From positions 1 through 64,000 of the forward strand of contig DATCYW010000078.1 in assembly GCA_036526255.1 (NCBI GenBank): DNA of 64,000 nt, read 5' to 3'. A program made the position numbers and the translations under genes. Shown here piece after piece: positions 36,190 through 44,295 of the stretch; the first letter of the stretch is position 1, and the number at the start of each line of letters is the position of its first letter. The notes under the pieces were generated by a model. The model had not been told where the DNA came from, ran no database searches, and saw only the letters and a program-made list of their open reading frames with translations. The DNA comes from Malonomonas sp036526255 (GTDB lineage Bacteria; Desulfobacterota; Desulfuromonadia; Desulfuromonadales; Geopsychrobacteraceae).

Positions 36190-36960
36190 ATGAACATTCT
36201 TGTCTGTATCAAACAGGTTCCGGATATGGAATCACGTTTCAAGGTTGCTGCTGGCAGCACCTGGTTTGAAGAGAGCGATCTGGCCTGGCGGATCAACGAG
36301 TATGACGAGTTTGCCGTCGAACAGGCGGTGCAGCTCAAAGAGCAGAACGCTGGTGCCGATCTGACCGTGCTGTCGATCGGCCCGGCCCGGGTGAAAGAGG
36401 CGCTGAAAAAGGCCCTGGCAATGGGTTGCGAGCGAGCCGTGCAGGTGGTCGATGCGGCCGCCCACGAAAAAGACCCCTTCCAGATTGCCAGCGCCATTGC
36501 CGCCTTTGCCAAAGACAAGAATTTTGACGTCATCTTCACCGGCATGCAGTCGCAGGATCGCGGCAGCGCCCAGGTCGGGGTGCTGGTTGCTGAGCTGCTC
36601 GGCATTCCGGCGCTGACCACCGCGGTTGAGTTCGCCTTTGCCGACGGCAGCATCAGCGTTCGTCGCGAGCTGGAAGGCGGCCTCAAGGCGGTGGTCAAGG
36701 CGCCGACACCGGCGTTGGTCAGTTGCCAGCTGGGCCTTAACACCCCGCGCTATCCGACCCTGCCGAACATCATGAAGGCAAAAAAGAAGGAGCTGCTCGA
36801 GGTTCCGGTTGCCGATCTGCTGCAGGAGCAGCCGCGCACGCAGGTGCTGTCGCTGGCCTATCCGGAAAAGAAAGGCTCGGCGCAGATCCTCGAAGGCGAT
36901 GTCGCCGACCTGGTCGAAAAGGTCATCGGCATCCTCAAGGAAAAAACGGCAGTTTTATAA
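36190..36960 (+). CDS. etfB: Electron transfer flavoprotein, beta subunit
   Basis: A 256-residue EtfB, which with EtfA forms the soluble FAD carrier that accepts electrons from acyl-CoA dehydrogenases. It starts MNILVCIKQVPDMESRF and has INEYDEFAVEQAVQLKEQ, TGMQSQDRGSAQVGVLVAELL and the signature region around NTPRYPTLPNIMKAKKKEL. AGGAGG is 8 nt before the ATG. It lies 41 bp after the EMO gene and 34 bp before etfA. Confidence 0.94.
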   Translation: MNILVCIKQVPDMESRFKVAAGSTWFEESDLAWRINEYDEFAVEQAVQLKEQNAGADLTVLSIGPARVKEALKKALAMGCERAVQVVDAAAHEKDPFQIASAIAAFAKDKNFDVIFTGMQSQDRGSAQVGVLVAELLGIPALTTAVEFAFADGSISVRRELEGGLKAVVKAPTPALVSCQLGLNTPRYPTLPNIMKAKKKELLEVPVADLLQEQPRTQVLSLAYPEKKGSAQILEGDVADLVEKVIGILKEKTAVL

Positions 36961-36994
36961 CCAGCAGCCTAAAGCGCAAAGACAGGAGTTAACC

Positions 36995-37903
36995 ATGAAA
37001 GCATTACTGGTTGGTGAATATAGAGAAGGCAAGCTGCTGGAGAGCAGCTATGAACTGGTCGGCTTTGCCAAAAAGCTCGGCATTGAGTTCGAATTTTTTC
37101 TGGTCGGCAGCAAGGACCAGGTGCCGCAGGTCGATGGTAAGCTCTATCTGGCCGATGCCGCGACCGCTAAAGAATACAACCCGGCGCTGCACAAGCAGTT
37201 GATTGTCGCCGCTGCGGAAAAAGCCGGCGCTGAAACCGTCGTTTTTCTGCATTCCAGCTATGGCTGGGATCTGGCCCCGCGGGTGGCGTTGGCGCTGAAC
37301 GCGGCGCAGTTCTCCGAAGTGGTTGAAGCCAACGCCGAAGGCTACCTGCTGCCGGCCTGTAACGCCAAGCTGCGCCGCCGGGTCAAGGCGACCACCGGCA
37401 AAACCGTCGTCACTCTGCAGGTCGGCGCCTTTATGCCGGCCATGGGCGGAGCGCCGCAGGTTGAGGAGCTGAGCGTCACCGGCAGCGGTGATTGTGAATT
37501 TATCGGCTACGAGCAGGCTGAAGCGGGCGAGGTTGATCTGGGCAAGGCCGAGGTGATCGTCAGCGCCGGGCGTGGCGTCGGCAAGCCGGAGAACGTCGCA
37601 ATGATTCAGGCGCTGGCCAAGGCGCTGGGCGGCGAATATGGCGCCAGCCGGCCAGTGGTCGATGCCGGCTGGGTGCCCCACGATCGGCAGGTCGGCACCA
37701 CCGGCCAGGTGGTTTCGCCGAAACTCTACGTCGCCTGCGGGATCTCGGGTGCAATCCAGCATCTGGCGGGGATGAAGAAATCGGAGTTCATCCTGGCGAT
37801 CAACACCGACAAGGACGCGCCGATCGGTGAAGTTGCCGATGTGCTGGTGGTGGCTGATATCAAGCAATTCGCGCCGGCCTTGACGGCCCGTTTACAGGGC
37901 TAA
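36995..37903 (+). CDS. etfA: Electron transfer flavoprotein, alpha subunit
   Basis: A 302-residue EtfA. The FAD-binding C-terminal domain is clear: VSAGRGVGKPENV, GASRPVVDAGWVPHDRQVG, SPKLYVACGISGAIQHLAGM, INTDKDAPIGEVADVLVVAD. The ATG at 36995 has CAGGAG upstream; the longer upstream frame runs within etfB. Completes the ETF whose partners, three acyl-CoA dehydrogenases and the EMO protein, are encoded nearby. Confidence 0.94.
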   Translation: MKALLVGEYREGKLLESSYELVGFAKKLGIEFEFFLVGSKDQVPQVDGKLYLADAATAKEYNPALHKQLIVAAAEKAGAETVVFLHSSYGWDLAPRVALALNAAQFSEVVEANAEGYLLPACNAKLRRRVKATTGKTVVTLQVGAFMPAMGGAPQVEELSVTGSGDCEFIGYEQAEAGEVDLGKAEVIVSAGRGVGKPENVAMIQALAKALGGEYGASRPVVDAGWVPHDRQVGTTGQVVSPKLYVACGISGAIQHLAGMKKSEFILAINTDKDAPIGEVADVLVVADIKQFAPALTARLQG

Positions 37904-37953
37904 CCTGTGCTGACGATCTCTCGTTCTTCGCGAAGATAAGAAAGGAAAAATCT

Positions 37954-39129
37954 ATGCAGGATGTATTCATTATCGAGGCCTTACGCACCCCTTTCGGCAG
38001 CTTCGGCGGTAATCTCGCCGATGTGCCGGCACCGCAGCTGGCGGCGACGGTGGTTAAGGAGTTACTCGGCAGGACTGGTGTCAAGGCCGAGCAGGTCGGC
38101 CAGTTCATTGCCGGACAGGTCCTTCAGGCGGGTGTCGGTCAGGCCCCGGCGCGGCAGGCGATGCGCGCTGCCGGTCTGCCGGACGGCATTCCGGCGATGA
38201 CCATCAACAAGGTCTGCGGCAGCGGCCTTAAGGCAATGATGCTCGGTGCCGACTCGATCCGCCTCGGTGATGACGAGCTGGTGATTGCCGGCGGCATGGA
38301 GAGCATGTCGCTGACCCCCTACAGTCTGCCGGCCGCCCGATACGGGATGCGCATGGGCAACGGCCAGGCGGTCGATCTGTTGATCCATGATGCCCTGCTC
38401 GACCCCTACACCGGCCGTCACATGGGCGAAGTGACCGAGGTGGAGATTGCCGAACAGCAGATCAGCCGCGAAGCGCAGGACGAATATGCGCTCAGTTCCT
38501 ACCAGCGCGCCCAGGCAGCGGCCGCGAACGGTTTTCACGCTAGAGAGATCGTTCCGGTGGTCAAAGCAACGCGTAAAGGTGAGGTCACCGTCGCCGTCGA
38601 TGAAGAGCCCGCCCGGATTGATTTTGACAAGTTCACCGGGTTGCGTCCGGTGTTCAAGAAGGATGGCAGCCTGACCGCCGGCAACGCCTCGACCATCAAC
38701 GACGGGGCCGCCTTCGCCCTGCTGGCGAGCGGCGCGGCGCTTGAAAAGTACGGCCTGAAAGCCAAAGCCAAGCTGGTTGCCTACGCCACCAACAGCATGC
38801 ATCCGGACAAATTTCCGGTGGCGCCGGTCGGTGCTATTGAGCGGGTCTGCGCTAAGGCCGGGCTGTCGCTGCAGCAGATCGACCTGTTCGAGATCAACGA
38901 GGCCTTTGCCGCGGTCACCCTGATGGCGATTCAAAATCTCGATCTCGATCGCAACAAAGTCAATATCAACGGCGGTGCCTGCGCCATCGGCCATCCGGTC
39001 GGCGCCAGCGGCGGCCGTCTGGTGGCCACCCTGCTCAACGGGCTGGAAGCGACCGGCGGCCGTTACGGGCTTGCGACGCTCTGTATCGGCGGCGGTGAAG
39101 CGGTGGCGGCGATTTTCGAGCGACTGTAA
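37954..39129 (+). CDS. Acetyl-CoA acetyltransferase / thiolase
   Basis: A 391-residue thiolase II, which condenses or cleaves acetoacetyl-CoA or a related 3-oxoacyl-CoA. The nucleophilic Cys88 is in TINKVCGSGLKAMM. His in NEAFAAV(T) and GHPVGASG, and the second cysteine in TLCIGGG, complete the active site. The usual GGxALGHPIG reads GGACAIGHPVG and the terminal GGGxGxA reads GGGEAVA, minor variants that do not touch catalytic residues. It could use acetoacetyl-CoA from leucine breakdown or 2-methylacetoacetyl-CoA from isoleucine. Confidence 0.92.
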   Translation: MQDVFIIEALRTPFGSFGGNLADVPAPQLAATVVKELLGRTGVKAEQVGQFIAGQVLQAGVGQAPARQAMRAAGLPDGIPAMTINKVCGSGLKAMMLGADSIRLGDDELVIAGGMESMSLTPYSLPAARYGMRMGNGQAVDLLIHDALLDPYTGRHMGEVTEVEIAEQQISREAQDEYALSSYQRAQAAAANGFHAREIVPVVKATRKGEVTVAVDEEPARIDFDKFTGLRPVFKKDGSLTAGNASTINDGAAFALLASGAALEKYGLKAKAKLVAYATNSMHPDKFPVAPVGAIERVCAKAGLSLQQIDLFEINEAFAAVTLMAIQNLDLDRNKVNINGGACAIGHPVGASGGRLVATLLNGLEATGGRYGLATLCIGGGEAVAAIFERL

Positions 39130-39165
39130 GGCAGTTTCCCCCCTACCTTAAGAAGGATGAGGCAC

Positions 39166-40020
39166 ATGGCAATCAACAGAATCATGGTCATCGGCGCCGG
39201 ACAGATGGGTGGCGGCATCGCCCAGGTCGCTGCCGAAGCCGGCCTGCAGGTGGTGCTCAACGACATCAATCAGGCGGTCATCGACCAGCGGTTGAAGTTT
39301 ATCGGTGGGCTGCTCGATAAGAACGTCGCCAAGGGGCGGATCACTCTCGAACAGCAGCAGGCGACCCTCGACCGCTTGATCCCTTCGACCGACCTGAATG
39401 ATGCGGCCGGGGTCGATTTTATCGTTGAGGCGGCCACCGAGAATATGGCCCTCAAGGAGAAAATTTTCCGCAACCTCGACGCAGTGGCCCGGCCCGGCGT
39501 GATTCTGGCGACCAACACCTCGTCGCTACCGATCACCGAGCTCGCCGCCGTCACTTCCCGGCCCGAGCTGGTCATCGGCATGCACTTTATGAATCCGGTA
39601 CCGGTGATGAAACTGGTCGAGGTGATCCGCGGTATCGCCACCAGCGATGCCACTTACGCCGCGGTCAAGGGGTTGTCGGAGCAGATGGGCAAGGTGCCGG
39701 TCGAGGTTAACGACTATCCAGGCTTCATCGCTAACAGGCTGTTGATGCCGATGATCAATGAGGCGATCTACTGCATCTATGAAGGGGTCGCCGACGCCGA
39801 GTCGATCGACACGGTGATGAAGCTCGGTATGGCGCATCCGATGGGACCGCTGGCGCTGGCCGACTTTATCGGGCTGGATACCTGTCTGGCGATCATGGAG
39901 GTGCTTTACGAGGGGTTCGCCGACAGCAAGTACCGCCCCTGCCCGCTGCTGCGCAAGATGGTCAAGGCCGGTTGGCTGGGGAAGAAGAGCGGCAAGGGTT
40001 TTTACGACTACAGCAGTTAA
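39166..40020 (+). CDS. 3-hydroxybutyryl-CoA dehydrogenase-type 3-hydroxyacyl-CoA dehydrogenase
   Basis: A 284-residue NAD(P)-dependent dehydrogenase. The Rossmann motif is VIGAGQMGGGIAQVAAEAG, followed by ATNTSSLPITELA, the catalytic His in GMHFMNPVPVMKLVEVI, and the C-terminal dimer domain PGFIANRLLMPMINEAI with GLDTCLAIMEVLY. The ATG at 39166 fits AAGGATGAGG upstream and gives the normal N-terminus. It lies between the thiolase and a Usp gene and should oxidise a 3-hydroxyacyl-CoA for the thiolase. Confidence 0.92.
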   Translation: MAINRIMVIGAGQMGGGIAQVAAEAGLQVVLNDINQAVIDQRLKFIGGLLDKNVAKGRITLEQQQATLDRLIPSTDLNDAAGVDFIVEAATENMALKEKIFRNLDAVARPGVILATNTSSLPITELAAVTSRPELVIGMHFMNPVPVMKLVEVIRGIATSDATYAAVKGLSEQMGKVPVEVNDYPGFIANRLLMPMINEAIYCIYEGVADAESIDTVMKLGMAHPMGPLALADFIGLDTCLAIMEVLYEGFADSKYRPCPLLRKMVKAGWLGKKSGKGFYDYSS

Positions 40021-40035
40021 CTCCAGGAGGAAGAG

Positions 40036-40830
40036 ATGGCCTACAAGAACATCCTGGTGCACCTTGACCAGACCGCGCGCAGCGCAACCCGCTTCACCCT
40101 CGCTATCGATCTGGCCAAACGCCATCAGGCCTGTTTGAGCGCCTTTTATGCCACCTCAATGCCGTACCTGTTTCAGGGGCCGGAAAAAACCCACCGCGAG
40201 CAGGTTCAGGCCGCTTGTCAGGAACAGGCGCAACAGGCCGGGGTCGATTTTGTCTGGGTTGATGAAGAAGAGGATATGGCCCATCAGTCTTTGGAGGCGC
40301 GACTGAACTATCAAGCCTTCTTTGCCGATCTGACCCTGCTCGGACAGCCCGGCGCTGATGCCGGCGCACCACCTGCGCCACCCAGAGATCTTCCGGGCCG
40401 GGTGATTCTGACCTCGGGCCGGCCGATCCTGACCATCCCCTTTGCCGGAAATTTTACCCGTATCGGCACGCGGGTGATGGTGGCCTGGCGTTCGGGACGC
40501 TCCTCATCGCGGGCGGTTTTTGACGCACTACCGCTGCTGGCGAAGGCCGATCTGGTACATCTGCTCTGCTTTGCCAACAACAATGAAGAGCGCACCCAGG
40601 GGGAGAAAACCCTGAAAAAACTGGCCGGATTTCTGGCTCAGCACGGCGCCAGAACCGCCACCGAGGTCCGCCTGATCAGCAACATCGGCTTCGGCGATGC
40701 GCTGCTCAACCGGGCCGCCGAAGAGGGGATCGACCTGCTGGTTGCCGGCGGCGCTCTCCCCTCGGCGCCGGCACCGCTGGCCAGTCAACTGCTTAAGCAG
40801 ATGACTGTCCCGGTGTTGATGTCGAGCTAG
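40036..40830 (+). CDS. Universal stress protein (UspA) family, tandem-domain
   Basis: A 264-residue cytosolic protein. The first Usp-like half starts YKNILVHLDQTARSATRFTL. The second half contains RVMVAWRSGRSSSRAVFDAL and ends with the nucleotide-loop-like GFGDALLNRAAEEGIDLLVAGG. It sits inside the beta-oxidation unit, 15 bp after the dehydrogenase gene. Usp proteins bind ATP and alter stress or energy metabolism; no specific role can be assigned here. Confidence 0.78.
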   Translation: MAYKNILVHLDQTARSATRFTLAIDLAKRHQACLSAFYATSMPYLFQGPEKTHREQVQAACQEQAQQAGVDFVWVDEEEDMAHQSLEARLNYQAFFADLTLLGQPGADAGAPPAPPRDLPGRVILTSGRPILTIPFAGNFTRIGTRVMVAWRSGRSSSRAVFDALPLLAKADLVHLLCFANNNEERTQGEKTLKKLAGFLAQHGARTATEVRLISNIGFGDALLNRAAEEGIDLLVAGGALPSAPAPLASQLLKQMTVPVLMSS

Positions 40831-40888
40831 TTGCTCAGCCGAACAGATTTTTGAAAACCACTCTTCAGATTTTAACAGGGGAATTATC

Positions 40889-41671
40889 ATGACATTTGAA
40901 AACCTGCTCTACGACTGCAGCGATGGTATTGCCAGCGTCACCGTCAATCGCCCAAAGGCTTTGAACGCCTTGAACGAGGCAACCCTTAAAGAACTGCTCA
41001 GTCTGTTTGCGGCGATCGGGGATGATGCGGCGGTCAAGGTGGTGATCCTGACCGGTTCCGGCGAAAAAGCTTTTGTCGCCGGGGCGGATATTGCGGAAAT
41101 GCAGCCGATCGACGCGGTCACCGGTCGTCAGTTCGCCCTGCTCGGTCATCAACTGGCGGCGGCGATTGAGAATCTGCCAAAACCGGTCATCGCTGCGGTC
41201 AACGGTTTTGCTCTTGGTGGAGGCTGCGAGCTGGCGCTCTGTTGCGATATCCGGCTGGCGAGTGAAACCGCCCGCTTCGGTCAGCCCGAGATCAACCTTG
41301 GGGTCATCCCCGGTTTCGGCGGCACCCAGCGCCTGCCGCGGTTGATCGGCAAGGGGCGCGCCTGTGAACTGCTGCTGACCGGCGACATGATTGACGCCGC
41401 CGAGGCCTATCGCATCGGCCTGGCGAATAAGGTTCTGCCTGCTGCCGAGCTGTTGCCGGCAGCGCGCAAAATGGCGACAAAGATTGCCGCGAAAGGGCAG
41501 GTTGCGGTCGCTTTCGCCAAGGCAGCCCTGCGCGACGGCCTGGAAACCGATCTGAACCGCGCCTGCGCCCACGAAGCCGATCTGTTCGGCCTCTGCTTCG
41601 CCACCGCCGATCAGAAGGAAGGGATGCTGGCGTTTCTTGAGAAGCGCCCGGCGCAGTTTATCGGCAAGTAA
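40889..41671 (+). CDS. Enoyl-CoA hydratase (crotonase)
   Basis: A 260-residue crotonase with both catalytic glutamates: FGQPEINLGVIPGFGGTQR and GKGRACELLLTGD. The oxyanion segments are AFVAGADIAEM and NGFALGGGCELALCCDIR. It hydrates a short-chain 2-enoyl-CoA, such as crotonyl-, methacrylyl- or tiglyl-CoA. Its neighbours are the hydroxyacyl-CoA dehydrogenase and thiolase upstream and two acyl-CoA dehydrogenases downstream, a complete short-chain beta-oxidation set. Confidence 0.92.
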   Translation: MTFENLLYDCSDGIASVTVNRPKALNALNEATLKELLSLFAAIGDDAAVKVVILTGSGEKAFVAGADIAEMQPIDAVTGRQFALLGHQLAAAIENLPKPVIAAVNGFALGGGCELALCCDIRLASETARFGQPEINLGVIPGFGGTQRLPRLIGKGRACELLLTGDMIDAAEAYRIGLANKVLPAAELLPAARKMATKIAAKGQVAVAFAKAALRDGLETDLNRACAHEADLFGLCFATADQKEGMLAFLEKRPAQFIGK

Positions 41672-41719
41672 CCTGGTATTCAGAGGCTTTACCAGCAGGG
41701 CCGGCTTTCGGAGTCACAC

Positions 41720-42877
41720 ATGAATTTAGACCTGAACGAAGAACAGAAACTGATCCAGCAGACGGCGCGTGAGTTCGCCGAAACCGAGCTGGCCCCGGTC
41801 GCCGCGCAGTTAGATCGGGGAGGTGATCAGCAGCCGTTTTTCACCAACCTGCGCAAACTGGCCGAGCTTGGCTTCATGGGGTTGAACGTCCGTGAAGAGT
41901 ACGGCGGCAGCGAAGTCGGGGTGGTCGCCTTTTCCGTCGCCCTGACCGAAATCGCCCGTGCCTGCGCCTCGACTGCCGTGACCCTGTCGGTGAGCAACAT
42001 GGTCTGCGAACTGATCCAGGCGGTCGGCAGCGAAGCCCAGCGCCAGCAGTACCTCCCGCGCATCTGTTCGGGAGACTATCCGGCCGGCGCTTTTGCCCTG
42101 ACCGAAGCTGGCGCCGGCTCCGATCCTTCGGCCATGACCACCAGCGCGGTGCGCGATGGCGATGACTGGGTCCTCAACGGCAGCAAGATTTTTATCACCA
42201 GCGCCCCCTACTCCGGGGTCTTCGTTGTCTGGGCGGTGACCGACAAAACCGCTGCCAAAGGCAAGGGGATCAGCTGTTTTCTGGTCGAACGACAGACGCC
42301 CGGCTTAACCATCGGCAAGCAGGAAGAAAAGATGGGGCAGCATGCTTCAGCGACCAACGAAGTGAACTTTAGCGATTGCCGGATCCCGCAGACGGCGCTG
42401 ATGGGGCAGCTGAATGACGGTTTTCGCATCGCTGTTGCGGAACTCGCCGGCGGTCGGATCGGCATCGGCTCGCTGGCGCTCGGCGTCGGTCTGGCGGCGA
42501 TCGATTGTGCGACCCGTTATGCTCTGGAGCGCAAGCAGTTCGGCAAGCCGTTGAGCGACTTTCAGTCGACCCAGTGGAAGATCGCCGATGCCTTTACCGA
42601 GCTGGAAGCCGCCCGACTGTTGCTGATGAACGCCGCCTTTCTGAAGGAGCAGGGGCGCTCTTTCGCCCGCGCCTCCTCGATGGCCAAACTGTTCGCCACC
42701 GAAAGCGCCAACCGCGTCTGTTATGAGGCGCTGCAGATCTACGGTGGCTATGGCTACACCAACGATTTTCCGGTGGAACGCTATGCCCGCGATGCGCGCA
42801 TCACCACCATCTATGAAGGGACCAGCGAGATTCAGCGGTTGATCATCGCGCGGGATATCCTGCGCAGCTTCAGCTGA
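41720..42877 (+). CDS. Acyl-CoA dehydrogenase (short/branched-chain type)
   Basis: A 385-residue FAD enzyme that introduces a 2,3 double bond and passes electrons to ETF. It has FALTEAGAGSDPSAM, WVLNGSKIFITSA, the glutamate base in TTIYEGTSEIQRLIIARDI, and QIYGGYGYTNDFPVERYARD. The catalytic Glu is in the common (E376-like) position, so it is not an isovaleryl-CoA dehydrogenase. Isobutyryl-CoA or 2-methylbutyryl-CoA is the likely substrate, given the paralogue next door and the branched-chain context; this is inference. Confidence 0.9.
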   Translation: MNLDLNEEQKLIQQTAREFAETELAPVAAQLDRGGDQQPFFTNLRKLAELGFMGLNVREEYGGSEVGVVAFSVALTEIARACASTAVTLSVSNMVCELIQAVGSEAQRQQYLPRICSGDYPAGAFALTEAGAGSDPSAMTTSAVRDGDDWVLNGSKIFITSAPYSGVFVVWAVTDKTAAKGKGISCFLVERQTPGLTIGKQEEKMGQHASATNEVNFSDCRIPQTALMGQLNDGFRIAVAELAGGRIGIGSLALGVGLAAIDCATRYALERKQFGKPLSDFQSTQWKIADAFTELEAARLLLMNAAFLKEQGRSFARASSMAKLFATESANRVCYEALQIYGGYGYTNDFPVERYARDARITTIYEGTSEIQRLIIARDILRSFS

Positions 42878-42919
42878 CATTTTTTACCAATCAAATGCAG
42901 GCAACAGGAGGTAGCAGCG

Positions 42920-44065
42920 ATGAATTTCGAACTGACTGAAGAGCAGAGCTTGATCCGCCAGACGGTGCGCGAGTTTGCCGAAAAAGAAATCAAACCGGGT
43001 GCCGCAGAACGGGATGAAAGCGAAAACTTTGAGCGGGCGCTGATGTACGACAAGGTCGGCGAACTCGGCCTGACCGGGATCGTTTTCCCCGAAGAATACG
43101 GTGGTGCTGGCGCTGATTACATCAGCTACGCGATCGCAGTCGAAGAACTGTCGCGGGTCTGCGCTTCAACCGGCGTCACCCTTTCGGCGCATCTTTCTTT
43201 GGGTGCCAATCCGATCTACCTGTTCGGCACCGAAGCACAGAAGCAGCAGTTTCTGCGCCCGCTGGCCGAAGGGACCAAGCTCGGTGCTTTCGCCCTGACC
43301 GAGACCGCGGCCGGTTCGGATGCCGGCGGCACCAAGGCGACTGCGGTGCGCGACGGTGACAGCTGGGTCTTGAACGGAACCAAGATCTTCTGTACCAACG
43401 GCGGCGAGGCCGAGATCAACATCGTCTTCGCCCGCACCGACAAAAATGCCGAGAAACATCACGGCATCAGCGCCTTTATTGTTGAAAAGGACACACCCGG
43501 CTTCAGTTTCGGCAAGAAGGAGAAAAAGCTCGGCATCCGCTCATCGCCGACCCGCGAACTGGTCTTCGACAACTGTCGGATCCCGGCGGCCAACCTGCTG
43601 GGAGAAGAGGGGAGCGGCTTCAAGGTGGCGATGAAGACCCTCGACGGCGGCCGGATCGGCATCGCCGCCCAGGCGCTCGGGATTGCCCAGGGTGCCTATG
43701 AGGCGGCCCTCGATTATGCCCGTGAGCGTAAGCAGTTTGATCAGCCGATCGCCGGTTTTCAGGCGGTGCAGTTCAAGCTGGCCGACATGGCGACCGAAAT
43801 TGACGCCGCCCGCCTGCTGGTCTACCGCGCCGCCTACAAGGCCAGCGCCGGACAACCCTACGGCAAAGAGTCGGCGATGGCCAAGATGTACGCTTCGGAC
43901 GTGGCGATGCGTGTGACCACCGAGGCGGTGCAGGTGTTTGGTGGTTACGGGTTCACCCGTGACTTTCCGGTTGAGCGGATGATGCGTGATGCCAAGATCA
44001 CCCAGATCTACGAAGGAACCAACGAAGTCCAGCGGATTGTCATCGCTGCCGCCATCACCCGCTAA
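42920..44065 (+). CDS. Acyl-CoA dehydrogenase (butyryl-CoA dehydrogenase-like)
   Basis: A 381-residue paralogue of the preceding gene. Motifs are FALTETAAGSDAGGTKATAV, WVLNGTKIFCTNGG, FGGYGFTRDFPVERMMRDAK and the catalytic base in ITQIYEGTNEVQRIVI. Very close to bacterial butyryl/short-chain dehydrogenases. AGGAGG precedes the ATG. With IcmF producing n-butyryl-CoA from isobutyryl-CoA, a butyryl-CoA dehydrogenase role would connect that branch to crotonyl-CoA. Confidence 0.9.
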   Translation: MNFELTEEQSLIRQTVREFAEKEIKPGAAERDESENFERALMYDKVGELGLTGIVFPEEYGGAGADYISYAIAVEELSRVCASTGVTLSAHLSLGANPIYLFGTEAQKQQFLRPLAEGTKLGAFALTETAAGSDAGGTKATAVRDGDSWVLNGTKIFCTNGGEAEINIVFARTDKNAEKHHGISAFIVEKDTPGFSFGKKEKKLGIRSSPTRELVFDNCRIPAANLLGEEGSGFKVAMKTLDGGRIGIAAQALGIAQGAYEAALDYARERKQFDQPIAGFQAVQFKLADMATEIDAARLLVYRAAYKASAGQPYGKESAMAKMYASDVAMRVTTEAVQVFGGYGFTRDFPVERMMRDAKITQIYEGTNEVQRIVIAAAITR

Positions 44066-44085
44066 AAGCTTCATGCCGTAACGGG

Positions 44086-44135
44086 GTTAACAGACGGAGA
44101 CAGCTGTCAAGCCGCGGCCGTCTCCGTCTGTTGAC
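44086..44135 (+). repeat. Long inverted repeat between acyl-CoA dehydrogenase and liuA
   Basis: Two 16-nt arms (44086-44101 and 44120-44135; core AACAGACGGAGAC / GTCTCCGTCTGTT perfect) flank an 18-nt spacer. No T-run follows, so it is not a standard terminator. The outer ends of the arms carry 7-of-8 matches to TGTTAACA: GGTTAACA at 44085-44092 and TGTTGACA at 44129-44136. It may act as a hairpin ending the upstream unit, a regulator site for liuA, or both. Confidence 0.5.
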
Positions 44136-44238
44136 ACAGGACCGGCCACGCCTCAATCTTCCCCCTGGAGTCGAATGTTAAGTATTTAAAATCAGCAACT
44201 TACAAGTGGGAATAATTAGCTGGCATTTCCGTCGGCTT

Positions 44239-44254
44239 TGGCACCGGGCTTGCT
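44239..44254 (+). promoter_or_regulatory. Sigma-54 promoter of liuABCDE
   Basis: TGGCAC-CGGGC-TTGCT is an exact match to the -24/-12 consensus with GG-N10-GC. The -12 GC is 43 bp upstream of the liuA start codon. ATCTAACA (44255-44262) follows at once and resembles a half of the tetR operator. Confidence 0.88.
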
Positions 44255-44295
44255 ATCTAACATAGGCAGGATCAAACCTCAGTCAGGAGTCAATC

